Positions 24,456 to 35,199 of a stretch of 64,000 nucleotides of DNA are shown piece by piece; the stretch's first letter is position 1; every line of letters starts with the position of its first letter. The DNA lies in contig CALUPW010000006.1 of NCBI GenBank assembly GCA_944322785.1, forward strand, positions 43,988 to 107,987, written 5' to 3'. A program made the position numbers and the translations under genes. This stretch comes from Candidatus Gastranaerophilales bacterium. GTDB taxonomy: Bacteria; Cyanobacteriota; Vampirovibrionia; Gastranaerophilales; Gastranaerophilaceae. A model generated the notes under the pieces. The model did no database searches, had not been told where the DNA came from, and was given only the letters and a program-made list of their open reading frames with translations.

Positions 24456-26051
24456 CTATGAATAAAGTTTCAAATTGCGTTCGATAGTCTTTTCTATAAC
24501 GCCTTTCACACTGTCGTATTCTGTTTGCAGTGCATTATGCTCGGTATCAAGTATTTTTAACTGATTGTCATACTGTTTGTCTTTTGCCTCAATATCACGG
24601 AGCGCCTGTTCGTACTTAACTTCTGCCGCTGCAACCGCTGCTTCGTTTTCTTCCTCTGTTATATCAACTGCGCTTGTCCATATAATTGATGTCCATGTAC
24701 AATCGGCAAGTCCGGTGCCTTCTTCTGTCGGATCCGTAAAATCCACCCGCTCCAGAGTTATTGTACCGTTATTTAAAGCATCCTGAAGCCATTCTGAATT
24801 GTTCATTAAACCGTCTTCTAAAACTTTATACATCGGAAGTCCGCTTTCCGTCTTGCCGCCTCCGACAACATTACCTTCTTCATCAACAGTGCCGGCTTTA
24901 ACATCACTTTCTCCGTTCATTCTGTGCCAGAGATTGATGTACCACTGACCTTTGTCTTTGTCGACAATTTTTCGAACTTCTTCTTCTATATAATATGGTT
25001 CATCCGGTACAGGAGGCTCCTGAGCAAGCCATTCTTCATAATCTTCTTTATAGGCTTCTTCATCATATTTATCTTCGGTTTCTTTAAACTGCGCAAGGTC
25101 ATGCTCAATCAAATAGAAAAATTTCTGTAAACTTTCTGGCTGTGCCGGTCCGCCCGTTGAACTGCCATCATATTCCTCATGGACTTCCCACAACAAATCT
25201 ACAATTCTTTGATAAACAGTCATTTCAGGATCAGACGGAGGACCGCCTACCGTAACGGTTCCATAAGGCGCTTCAACCGTTTCCGTACCGCCTTCAATAA
25301 CATCACCTGAACAGTAATGTTCTTTTAAAGCTTCTGTAATAGGATCCCAAATTTCTCTTGAGTGTAATGCACTGTTCCATGACCAGCCAATGTCTGAACG
25401 TACTTCATAGACATGTCCGTCGCTTGTTTTATGAGTACCAGGACCGATTGCATCTGATAAAACGTGCATATAACAACATTTTCCGCCAACAGCACCCCCT
25501 AAACAGCCACCTGTAGAAATAAATTGTTGATAAATTGAATCGGCAGCTGACGTTCCGGGAATTATGTAAATTTCATCATACTTATTAGGTTCTTTTGCTT
25601 TCCAATCATCATAAGCGGTTTCATACTCACCCCAAACAACCTCATAATTCGGGTTAACAACCTGTACAAACTCCCCTTCGCCTTCAGGTGTCAAAACCCC
25701 GTATTTATCCAAAAATTCTTCCATATTTGCGCTGTTCTCGTAATTTGTTGCATCAAGTTCACTTACAAGAATCTGGTTGCTGTTGTTTATAAGCCCGTAT
25801 TGATTTTTTAAAGGGCCGTACTGGCTTAATGAAGTTCCAGTTAATTTTTCCGTAACTTTGTTACCTTCACCGTCGTATGTTGTAAACAAAAGATTTGTGG
25901 AACTTAAAGCATCCATATATGCTGCACTAGCTTCTGTTGTACGGTTTGCAAGATGCATTTTGGCAGTCGTAATCGTCTGAGAACGAAGTTCGTTATCTGA
26001 CAGTCTTGAGGTTATACTTAATAATCTTGCCTGTGATGCCGAAAGTCCCAT
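24456..26051 (-). CDS. Large helical protein of the MGLSASQARLL type, function unknown
   Basis: The start is set at the ATG at 26051 because AAGGAATG precedes it. The 531-residue protein begins MGLSASQARLLSITSRLSDN, an amphipathic helical region with no signal peptide. The middle is acidic and rich in Tyr, Trp and Pro with a Cys cluster (GGCLGGAVGGKCCYM). The end is a long coiled coil (LKILDTEHNALQTEYDSVKG) with the final residues ERNLKLYS. Helical N- and C-terminal ends around a variable centre resemble flagellar axial or type III secreted proteins, but this is only an architectural analogy. I recall this start as common in Gastranaerophilales. Confidence 0.7.
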   Translation of the reverse strand: MGLSASQARLLSITSRLSDNELRSQTITTAKMHLANRTTEASAAYMDALSSTNLLFTTYDGEGNKVTEKLTGTSLSQYGPLKNQYGLINNSNQILVSELDATNYENSANMEEFLDKYGVLTPEGEGEFVQVVNPNYEVVWGEYETAYDDWKAKEPNKYDEIYIIPGTSAADSIYQQFISTGGCLGGAVGGKCCYMHVLSDAIGPGTHKTSDGHVYEVRSDIGWSWNSALHSREIWDPITEALKEHYCSGDVIEGGTETVEAPYGTVTVGGPPSDPEMTVYQRIVDLLWEVHEEYDGSSTGGPAQPESLQKFFYLIEHDLAQFKETEDKYDEEAYKEDYEEWLAQEPPVPDEPYYIEEEVRKIVDKDKGQWYINLWHRMNGESDVKAGTVDEEGNVVGGGKTESGLPMYKVLEDGLMNNSEWLQDALNNGTITLERVDFTDPTEEGTGLADCTWTSIIWTSAVDITEEENEAAVAAAEVKYEQALRDIEAKDKQYDNQLKILDTEHNALQTEYDSVKGVIEKTIERNLKLYS

Positions 26052-26219
26052 GTGCACATTCCTTTCCACAATACTTATCGGCAGATAAGGCATATAACTT
26101 TACATCCAAACTGGGGTTACCTGTGCAAAAGAACCCTGAATCACTGTTATAAGCGGATTAAAGCATTCTCAATTTCGTTTTACATTTCTTTACAAATTCA
26201 AATTTCTTTATTTATGTTA

Positions 26220-26263
26220 TACAAAAGTTGCAAATTTCCCATACTAAAGTATGAACTTTTGTA
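26220..26263. promoter_or_regulatory. Nested inverted repeat upstream of the HD-GYP gene
   Basis: TACAAAAGTT at 26220-26229 pairs with AACTTTTGTA at 26254-26263, and CATACT at 26240-26245 pairs with AGTATG at 26248-26253. It lies in the divergent gap about 60 bases before the HD-GYP gene and could be an operator or an RNA hairpin. Confidence 0.5.
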
Positions 26264-26325
26264 AAATTTATTAAAGTTTTTCTGATTTATTCCGTTAATT
26301 ATACAAAAGGTAGTTAGTAGAAGGC

Positions 26326-27618
26326 ATGAGTTTAATGAAAAAAGACGAAAACAAAACCGGTGTTTCACTTTTCAGTCAGTCAGAATTTTTAATTGACAAC
26401 GATCCGTTGGAAGAGATTTTTGCACTTAATCTGGGAGATTTTTTGTCAGAGCATTTGATATCAGAGGAGCTGGCGCACAAAATCGGCGAACACACTCAAA
26501 AAGACAAAAAAGAAGGTTTGAAAAACCAGTTAAGAGAATTGATTTCAATTTATTCTTTAAGCAATACTCTTTGCGTTTTAAACTTTGAAACGGAAAAGGA
26601 TTATGCGATAATCACCTCAATTGCAAAGTCAATTGCGCAAATGACAGACACTGAAATCTGTAATATTTATCTTGCAAAAGAATATGCAAAAGGGATTTCA
26701 AATTGTGAAATGCAGCTTGTGCTTGCCGGAACTTCTGCAGAACATCAGGTTCCGGGGCTTAATGTTGACAGTGAAAGCGTAGTTGCAAAAACTTATCTTT
26801 CAAAAGAAACACAAAAAGATGAATTTTCAATTACGATTTCAATCCACAGTGCCTCTCAAAATATTGGTGTAATTGAACTTAAAAACAGCGCATTGCAGGA
26901 TGAATTTATCGAACTTGTTGAAAGTATTGCAAACCTTTTTGCAACATCAATCACACTCCAAAGCCAGATTGATGAAACCTACAGACTTTTGAATAACGAA
27001 AATACTGAAATTACGGATTTACAGCATATGAGAGCGGAATTGACCGCATTAATCGGTGATTTGTGCGATTATCAGCAGGTATTTGTACAGAACCTTGCAA
27101 ATGCAGTAGACACCAAAGGCGGCTACAAGGTTTCTCATTCCAAAAACACAGCGGAACTTGCAAGAAAAATTTGCAAACAGCTAGGTTTGAACGAAAAAAC
27201 AACAGATTTGATATACTATGCAGGGCTTTTGCAGAATATCGGAAAAATTACGCTGCCGGAAAGCATTTTTGCGACAAACGGCAAGCTGTCGGATGAAGAT
27301 TTTCAAAAAATTCAAAACCATGCAAATGTCGGCGTAAATCTTTTGATGAACATCAACTTTTTATCAGAAGTTGTACCGTATATTACCTATCAAAAAGAAC
27401 GTGTTGACGGCTCAGGTACTCCGGAAGGATTAAAAGGGCAGTCAATCCCCTTCGGTTCAAGAATTATTGCAGTAGCTGATGCGTATTCAGCAATGACATC
27501 GGACAGACCCTACAGAAAAGCCATGCCCGCTGAAAAAGCACTTGAAATTATGCGGGATGAAGCAGGAATAAAATGGGATGTTGATGTTGTTAATGCACTG
27601 TCAGAAGCGGTAAAATAA
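26326..27618 (+). CDS. GAF and degenerate HD-GYP domain protein
   Basis: HD-GYP domains usually hydrolyse cyclic di-GMP. The 430-residue protein has a GAF-like sensor region (about residues 70-215), a short coiled linker, then an HD-GYP-like domain from about residue 235. Several scaffold residues are kept (HSKNTAELA, NHANVGVNLL, DAYSAMTSDRPYRKAM). The catalytic HD is replaced by QN (LLQNIGKI, near residue 302), the HHE motif reads YQKE, and GYP reads GTP. It is therefore probably non-catalytic and may bind a ligand or partner. Two starts are possible, 26326 or the ATG three codons later. The 546-base-long neighbour is unrelated. Confidence 0.85.
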   Translation: MSLMKKDENKTGVSLFSQSEFLIDNDPLEEIFALNLGDFLSEHLISEELAHKIGEHTQKDKKEGLKNQLRELISIYSLSNTLCVLNFETEKDYAIITSIAKSIAQMTDTEICNIYLAKEYAKGISNCEMQLVLAGTSAEHQVPGLNVDSESVVAKTYLSKETQKDEFSITISIHSASQNIGVIELKNSALQDEFIELVESIANLFATSITLQSQIDETYRLLNNENTEITDLQHMRAELTALIGDLCDYQQVFVQNLANAVDTKGGYKVSHSKNTAELARKICKQLGLNEKTTDLIYYAGLLQNIGKITLPESIFATNGKLSDEDFQKIQNHANVGVNLLMNINFLSEVVPYITYQKERVDGSGTPEGLKGQSIPFGSRIIAVADAYSAMTSDRPYRKAMPAEKALEIMRDEAGIKWDVDVVNALSEAVK

Positions 27619-27640
27619 TCAAAACTCTTAAAATATACTT

Positions 27641-27669
27641 AAAAGACGGTTTTAAAAACCGTCTTTTTT
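27641..27669. terminator. Bidirectional intrinsic terminator
   Basis: AAAAGACGGTTTT pairs with its complement AAAACCGTCTTTT, followed by T on the plus strand and preceded by A-rich sequence that serves the convergent Cys-rich gene. Confidence 0.85.
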
Positions 27670-27677
27670 AATACAAT

Positions 27678-27974
27678 TTAATCTTGAATAATACTAAATG
27701 CCGTAATATCATGGATATTTACATTAAGCCAGTCATAACGAAAACAGACGTAATCACTGCATTCACAGTCATCTTCATCACATGTGCAGTAATCTTCAAG
27801 ACGGCAGACAAGTGCATTTTCCAAAGGCAAAAAATCATCATGGCATTCTTCACATTTGCCTTCCGGAATAAAAACACGCCCGTCAATTTTTAAATGCCCT
27901 GTAAAAATAGTAATTTTGTCTGTTCTGTTGTCTTCAATAATTTTCTTTAACGATTTCATAAGATTTTTATACAT
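27678..27974 (-). CDS. Small Cys-rich acidic protein
   Basis: The 98-residue protein is acidic and has eight cysteines, grouped as CEEC, CRLEDYC and CDEDDCECSDYVC, which suggests bound zinc or an iron-sulfur centre. The N-terminal third is a helix (MYKNLMKSLKKIIEDN). A GGAGAAG site precedes the ATG. It is convergent with the HD-GYP gene and divergent from gyrB. I do not recognise a family, and the redox or regulatory nature is a guess from composition. Confidence 0.7.
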   Translation of the reverse strand: MYKNLMKSLKKIIEDNRTDKITIFTGHLKIDGRVFIPEGKCEECHDDFLPLENALVCRLEDYCTCDEDDCECSDYVCFRYDWLNVNIHDITAFSIIQD

Positions 27975-28081
27975 AAAACTTCTCCTGTATTTTTTGACAC
28001 ATACAGTTAAAACTGAAATTATTTAAAACAAATCCGACAGTCGTGCTAATCCGTTCTTAAAGTTACAAAAGATAAATAATT

Positions 28082-28110
28082 TTGTAATTTTGATATGTTT
28101 ATGTTACAAT
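28082..28110 (+). promoter_or_regulatory. Probable promoter of gyrB
   Basis: TTGTAA at 28082-28087 and TACAAT at 28105-28110 are exactly 17 bases apart, about 40 bases before the gyrB ATG. Confidence 0.7.
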
Positions 28111-28136
28111 ACTGTCAAGGATATTAGACGAATTAA

Positions 28137-30692
<2,556 letters not shown>

Positions 30693-30696
30693 CTTT

Positions 30697-30724
30697 AAAA
30701 GCCCGTAAAATTGCGGGCTTTTAA
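30697..30724. terminator. Intrinsic terminator after gyrB
   Basis: AAAAGCCCG pairs with CGGGCTTTT over an eight-base loop, immediately after the gyrB stop. Confidence 0.85.
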
Positions 30725-30799
30725 ATATAGTTATTGTAATCAGAATGTTATTATTGTAAAATAATTGTGAATTTTACATAAGAGAGAAAAGAGTAAAAT

Positions 30800-31459
30800 A
30801 TGAAAAAAGAACTTATTTTTTTAGGTCCGCCTGCCTGCGGCAAAGGAACGCAAACAAACAGACTTGCTGAATTTTTAAACTTTCCGCATGTTGATACAGG
30901 CTCTCTTTTAAGAAACGAAATCAAAAACGGAACAGAAGCCGGAATTGAAGCTAAAAAATTCATTGACAAAGGTCAGCTTGTGCCGGCAGAACTTGTTGCA
31001 AAAATAATTAAAAACAGACTTTCTAAATACGACTGCAAAAACGGTTATATTCTTGACGGATACCCGAGAAGCGTTGAACAGGCTGATAAACTTGAAATTA
31101 TTAATAATGAAATAAACAAAGACAACAACGACGTTGAATTTAAAGCAATTTATTTTGATATTGACACAAACGTCCTTGTGGAAAGAATTGTAAACAGACG
31201 TTCATGCCCTGTTTGCGGCGAGATTTATAACCTTGAATTTAAGCCGCCCAAAACAGAAGGTCATTGTGATAACGACGGAGCAGAACTCGTACAACGGAAA
31301 GACGACACACGTGAAGTTGCACAGGCTCGTTTTGATACATATTTTAACGAAACAGCACCTTTGATTGATTATTACAAAAACAAAGGCGTCTTAAAAACAA
31401 TCAATGCAAACGGAACAATTGATGAAGTTTGGGAAAGATTGTTAGAGGTAATTAAATAA
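30800..31459 (+). CDS. adk: Adenylate kinase
   Basis: Adenylate kinase interconverts ATP plus AMP with two ADP. The 219-residue protein has the P-loop GPPACGKGT (residues 9-17), the AMP-binding DTGSLLR segment, and DGYPRSVEQA. The LID is of the zinc type, with CPVC followed by a Cys and an Asp (HCDNDGAEL) that can complete a zinc site. The ATG follows AAGAGAG. map follows 83 bases downstream on the same strand, a pairing known from spc-type operons, but no secY or ribosomal genes are here. Confidence 0.97.
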   Translation: MKKELIFLGPPACGKGTQTNRLAEFLNFPHVDTGSLLRNEIKNGTEAGIEAKKFIDKGQLVPAELVAKIIKNRLSKYDCKNGYILDGYPRSVEQADKLEIINNEINKDNNDVEFKAIYFDIDTNVLVERIVNRRSCPVCGEIYNLEFKPPKTEGHCDNDGAELVQRKDDTREVAQARFDTYFNETAPLIDYYKNKGVLKTINANGTIDEVWERLLEVIK

Positions 31460-31542
31460 AAAGAAAGGGGCTTTCGATTTTTGGTAGCCGTTCATTAAAT
31501 TGTTGCGGGATTTTATCAAAAATCGCAGGCTGAGTTAAAATT
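31460..31542 (+). promoter_or_regulatory. adk-map spacer with a long-range stem
   Basis: CGATTTTTG near the start of the spacer pairs with CAAAAATCG about 33 bases later, just upstream of the map start. No good ribosome binding site is seen between the stem and the map ATG. A structural or regulatory role is only possible. Confidence 0.3.
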
Positions 31543-32295
31543 ATGATACACCGAAAATCAAGAGATGAAATCAAACGTATGCGTCATGCAGGACACATTG
31601 TTGCTCTTGTTCATCAAAAGATGAAAGAAGTAATAGAACCCGGTATTAGCACAAAAGAACTGGATGATATTGCATACCACATAATTAAAGAAAACAAAGC
31701 AATTCCGACATTTTTAGGATATGCCGGATTTCCCGCATCAATCTGCGCATCAATTAACGAGCAGGTAGTACACGGGATTCCGCATGAAGACGTTAAGGTA
31801 AAAGAAGGCGACATTATATCAATTGATGTTGGCGCAACTTACGGCGGCATGGTAGGTGACGGCGCATGGACTTATCCTGTCGGAAAAACCACACCGGAAA
31901 TTCAAAGGCTTTTAAATACAACCGAGGAAGCTCTTTTTGAAGGCATCAAACAAATGAGAGAAGGAAATGTTCTTGATGATGTTTCAAAAGCGATTGAGAG
32001 GGTGGCAAACCGTGAAAAACTCGGAATTGTACGCCAGTACGGCGGGCACGGTGTCGGTCATGAAATGCATGAAGAACCTTTTTTGTTCAATTACAGCGTT
32101 GGAAATCAAACACCTTTAAAACAGGGTTATGTAATTGCAATTGAGCCGATGTTAAATCTGGGCGGAGATGATGTTGTTGTGGCAGATGATGAATGGACGG
32201 TTTCAACAACTGATAAAAAGCCTTCTGCTCATTTTGAACATACTGTGCTTGTAACTGAAGATGAACCTTTAATTATCACACAACTTATGGCATAG
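31543..32295 (+). CDS. map: Methionine aminopeptidase, type I
   Basis: Map removes the initiator methionine from new proteins in the cytoplasm. The 250-residue protein is the usual type I size. The metal ligands are in SIDVGATYGGMVGDGAWT (two Asp), GGHGVGHEMHEEP (His), IAIEPML (Glu) and AHFEHTVLVTE (Glu). The N-terminal IHRKSRDEIKRMRHAGHIVA is typical. It lies downstream of adk and eight bases upstream of an RNase H-like gene, which is probably co-transcribed. Confidence 0.97.
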   Translation: MIHRKSRDEIKRMRHAGHIVALVHQKMKEVIEPGISTKELDDIAYHIIKENKAIPTFLGYAGFPASICASINEQVVHGIPHEDVKVKEGDIISIDVGATYGGMVGDGAWTYPVGKTTPEIQRLLNTTEEALFEGIKQMREGNVLDDVSKAIERVANREKLGIVRQYGGHGVGHEMHEEPFLFNYSVGNQTPLKQGYVIAIEPMLNLGGDDVVVADDEWTVSTTDKKPSAHFEHTVLVTEDEPLIITQLMA

Positions 32296-32302
32296 GTGAT
32301 TT

Positions 32303-32956
32303 ATGAAATATTATATCGGACTTTCTCTTGCTGCAACCTCAAGTGTTGATACGGGCGTTGCAATATTAGATGAATTTAATAATATAATTTTTGTGGATAA
32401 ACTCTACAAAATGAATGATATTATCTTCTTTTTTGACAATTTTTCATCACTTAAAGACAGCGAGATATGCGTATCTCTTGCGTGGGACAGGACAATGCTT
32501 AACGGGAAATGGCGGATACTTTCAAAACCTTACCAGCTTGTATCGACAAATCCTCACATGCCAAATCAGGAAAACTGGACACAGAGATTTACTACAAGAG
32601 GGTCTGAATATTTTAAATACTTAACAGAAAAAGGAGCTTCTGTTACGAGATTTGAACTTTATCTGACCCGCCAGAGCCTGCATCTCAATTCTTGTTATAA
32701 AGAACGTTCTCCGGCAGATTGCAAATTTTTACAGCAGGCGCTAAAAAATGAATGGGGATTTGAAGACATTCCGGTTAATATGATGCCAATGTCCCAATTG
32801 GAGGCAATTGTCGGAGCTATTCTGGCAAAAGAGAATTACAAAAATCCGAATAATATAAAACAAATTTCCAGCTTCCGGGATTTTCCAGTAATTGATGTAA
32901 TTAAAAACCCGAAAAATTTATTTGAAATCGGTCAACAAACAGAAATCTACTTCTAA
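32303..32956 (+). CDS. Protein of unknown function with RNase H-like start
   Basis: The 217-residue protein begins MKYYIGLSLAATSSVDTGVA, followed by a beta hairpin, a pattern seen in RNase H-like folds where an acidic residue in the first strand region matters. No complete catalytic set can be assigned by eye. The middle includes DRTMLNGKWRILSKPYQL and RFELYLTRQSLHLNSCYKE. It starts eight bases after map, with GGTG as a weak ribosome binding site, and its 3' end overlaps the convergent XRE regulator by 39 bases. Function is unknown. Confidence 0.7.
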   Translation: MKYYIGLSLAATSSVDTGVAILDEFNNIIFVDKLYKMNDIIFFFDNFSSLKDSEICVSLAWDRTMLNGKWRILSKPYQLVSTNPHMPNQENWTQRFTTRGSEYFKYLTEKGASVTRFELYLTRQSLHLNSCYKERSPADCKFLQQALKNEWGFEDIPVNMMPMSQLEAIVGAILAKENYKNPNNIKQISSFRDFPVIDVIKNPKNLFEIGQQTEIYF

Positions 32957-33127
32957 TGCATCCGCAATAGCAAAAAGTTTTTTAAGGCTTATATTTTTTT
33001 GTCCCCGCTCAACCCTTGTAATGTATTCTCGAGACAAATCCACAAGTTCAGCCAGCTTTTCCTGAGACAGCTTTTTTTGCTGCCTGAATTTTGCAATATT
33101 TTTACCTAACAATTCAAGCCTTGACAT
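32918..33127 (-). CDS. XRE-family transcriptional regulator, 69 residues
   Basis: The protein is a single helix-turn-helix domain (IAKFRQQKKLSQEKLAELVD then SREYITRVERGQKNISLKKL), the minimal Cro/C1 fold. Such proteins usually repress their own promoter and a neighbour. It is divergent from a pilin-like gene, and the gap contains two copies of GTGACCTATTT. Its end overlaps the convergent gene by 39 bases. The ATG at 33127 lacks an obvious ribosome binding site, because the first GTGACC repeat begins directly upstream of it. Confidence 0.85.
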   Translation of the reverse strand: MSRLELLGKNIAKFRQQKKLSQEKLAELVDLSREYITRVERGQKNISLKKLFAIADALEVDFCLLTDFK

Positions 33128-33174
33128 GTGACCTATTTTGCCCTAAACTGTTACCAAAGTCAGTGACCTATTTG
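33128..33174. promoter_or_regulatory. Direct repeats, probable operator of the XRE regulator
   Basis: GTGACCTATTTTG at 33128-33140 and GTGACCTATTTG at 33163-33174 are direct repeats with starts 35 bases apart. They lie between the divergent XRE and pilin-like genes. Confidence 0.55.
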
Positions 33175-33209
33175 TCCGAAGTCGTAAATAACAGTTATTG
33201 GAGGGAAAT

Positions 33210-33923
33210 ATGAAAAAATATTCATGCTTTACGCTTGCAGAAGTTTTGTTAACACTCGGCATAATCGGGATTGTTGCCGCCATGACTTTGCCTGCTGTTA
33301 TTAATAACAGCCGTAACAAACAGCTTGAAGCGGGTTTGAAAAGGTCATACTCTGTAATCAGTCAGGCGCTTGATATGTATCAGGCTGAAACCGGCGAACG
33401 AATACTTCCGAGAACTCCTTCCGTAAAAAAGCTTCTTATAAAATATCTACGTACAGCAAGAGACTGCGGCACAGGTTCAGAAATTACTGAAGCTGCATTA
33501 TTAAAAGCTTGTATTCCAAATTATGTTAACACAGGTTCGACTGAAAAAAATTCGACTAAATACAAGACTTACAACGGCGAAACTAATATGTCACTCGGGA
33601 AATTTGACGACGGACAGTTTGTCTTGAATGACGGAAGCCTTATATTAATGGAAAATGTAGGCAGCGAAACACGAGAAAGACCTCTTTATATATCGGTTGA
33701 TGTTAACGGTTACAATAAAAACCCGAACAGGCTTGGACAGGATCTTTTTATGTTTCAGATTGACCAAAAAGGAAAACTTATGCCAATGGGAGTTGAAGGA
33801 ACTGATTACTACAGTCAAGATGATGAATATTGTTCCTCAACTTCAACATCAGATATGAATGGTGCTGGATGCACATATAATGCATTAACTGACAAAAACT
33901 TTTTCAAAAATCTGCCTAAATAA
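33210..33923 (+). CDS. Type IV pilin-like protein
   Basis: The start is set at the ATG at 33210, preceded by GGAGGG. The 237-residue protein has the short prepilin leader MKKYSC and then FTLAEVLLTLGIIGIVAAMT. The C-terminal domain includes DVNGYNKNPNRLGQDLF, the motif shared by all four pilin-like proteins here, and a Cys pair near the end. It is divergent from the XRE gene and shares its repeat-containing control region, so it may be a regulated pilin. No assembly genes are adjacent. Confidence 0.9.
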   Translation: MKKYSCFTLAEVLLTLGIIGIVAAMTLPAVINNSRNKQLEAGLKRSYSVISQALDMYQAETGERILPRTPSVKKLLIKYLRTARDCGTGSEITEAALLKACIPNYVNTGSTEKNSTKYKTYNGETNMSLGKFDDGQFVLNDGSLILMENVGSETRERPLYISVDVNGYNKNPNRLGQDLFMFQIDQKGKLMPMGVEGTDYYSQDDEYCSSTSTSDMNGAGCTYNALTDKNFFKNLPK

Positions 33924-33928
33924 TATTC

Positions 33929-34450
33929 TTAATTATCTCTTGTTGCAAGCAGACTTAATGCGGCGCCCAACAAGCCGCCTATTGCCATTCCCCACTTAAA
34001 TCCGTTCCATCTTAACGTGCTCATAGCTTTAGATGTTACCGTATCCATAAGACTTTCATCTTTTACATATTGTTTAAAATTGGCAGCATAATCTTTTTTA
34101 AGAGCAATAACTTTATCTTTATCTGTAATTGACTCTTTTAATTCTCTGCATTTTTGAGCAATCGCTTGAAGATTTTCACTTACTCCTATTTGTGCCAAAA
34201 ATATTTTATTTTCATTTGTTAGTTTATTTTTTGATATTTCATCAGCTGCAATTTCAAGTGCTTTTATGTTTTTCTCAGCATTTTTTCTTGCAACGCTGAA
34301 TGCTGTTCCGACAAACAAGTCCTTATTTACCGGAAGATAATAGCAGGTCATCCCTAAAAGTCCGCCAAGAACCGTTGCACCAATCCTTTTTGATCTGGGA
34401 GAAACAGATGCATATCCGCCATAATTCACTGAAACATCAGGGTTAAACAT
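33929..34450 (-). CDS. Membrane protein with two terminal hydrophobic segments
   Basis: The 173-residue protein starts MFNPDVSVNYGGYASVSPRS. It has one hydrophobic segment near residues 25-40 (GATVLGGLLGMTCYYL) and another at the C-terminus (WGMAIGGLLGAALSLLA), with a charged helical middle of about 100 residues. Both ends in the membrane with a soluble helical loop is the likely topology. An AAGAGG site precedes the start. It lies convergent to the pilin-like gene. No family is recognised. Confidence 0.7.
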   Translation of the reverse strand: MFNPDVSVNYGGYASVSPRSKRIGATVLGGLLGMTCYYLPVNKDLFVGTAFSVARKNAEKNIKALEIAADEISKNKLTNENKIFLAQIGVSENLQAIAQKCRELKESITDKDKVIALKKDYAANFKQYVKDESLMDTVTSKAMSTLRWNGFKWGMAIGGLLGAALSLLATRDN

Positions 34451-34514
34451 ATTAAGACCTCTTTTTAGAAAATTGTAATCATTTAAAAGCGTCTAAAAAA
34501 TTTTTTTGCTAGTT

Positions 34515-35126
34515 TCATAAATATTTATTTACGATTTTTTTCACCTCTTCAAAAACATCATTAACGGTTTGGATTGAATTTACAACTTTAATTCTTTCAG
34601 GCTCCTCTTTTGCAATTTTTAAGTACCCCTCCCTTACTCGATTATGAAATTCAATACCTGCACTTTCCATTCTGTCTTTATTTTTTCCTACCCGCTGCAT
34701 TGATGTTTCAACATCTATATCAAAAACAATTGTCAAATCAGGTTTGCGCCCGTTTGTTGCAATATTGTTGAGCATTTTTATACGGTCTATGTCAAGCCCT
34801 CTTCCATAGCCCTGATATGCCACAGTTGAATCAATATGTCTGTCACAAAGAACTATTTTGCCTTCATTAACCGCAGGATTTACAATAATATCAATATTCT
34901 GCGCCCTGTCCGCAAGAAATAAAAAAGATTCACACCTATCTGATACAGCGCCTTCATAATTCAAAAGAATTTCCCGGACTTTTTCTCCCAAACCTTTTGC
35001 CCCGGGTTCTCTTGTCAAAACGACTTGATATCCTTGATTTTCCAAATAGTTCTTTAACAGATTTATCTGCGTTGTTTTGCCGCAGCCGTCTGCCCCTTCA
35101 AATGTTATAAACAAACCTTTTTTCAT
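34515..35126 (-). CDS. tmk: Thymidylate kinase
   Basis: Tmk phosphorylates dTMP to dTDP for DNA synthesis. The start is set at the ATG at 35126 because AAGGAGAGG precedes it and the P-loop sits at the usual place. The protein of about 203 residues has GADGCGKTT (P-loop), TREPG, the DRHIDSTVAYQGYGRG segment with the DR motif, and PDLTIVFDIDVETSMQR. The gene lies downstream of rplA, separated by a strong terminator, so it is probably transcribed separately. Confidence 0.96.
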   Translation of the reverse strand: MKKGLFITFEGADGCGKTTQINLLKNYLENQGYQVVLTREPGAKGLGEKVREILLNYEGAVSDRCESFLFLADRAQNIDIIVNPAVNEGKIVLCDRHIDSTVAYQGYGRGLDIDRIKMLNNIATNGRKPDLTIVFDIDVETSMQRVGKNKDRMESAGIEFHNRVREGYLKIAKEEPERIKVVNSIQTVNDVFEEVKKIVNKYL

Positions 35127-35158
35127 ATCCCTCTCCTTAATCCGATTATACCATGAAA

Positions 35159-35187
35159 AAAGGCGCCGCATAAAATGCGGCGCCTTT
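35159..35187 (-). terminator. Intrinsic terminator of the rpmG-rplA operon
   Basis: AAAAGGCGCCGCAT pairs with ATGCGGCGCCTTTT across a three-base loop. On the minus strand it ends in T6, right after rplA. Confidence 0.9.
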
Positions 35188-35199
35188 TGTATGCCATTG

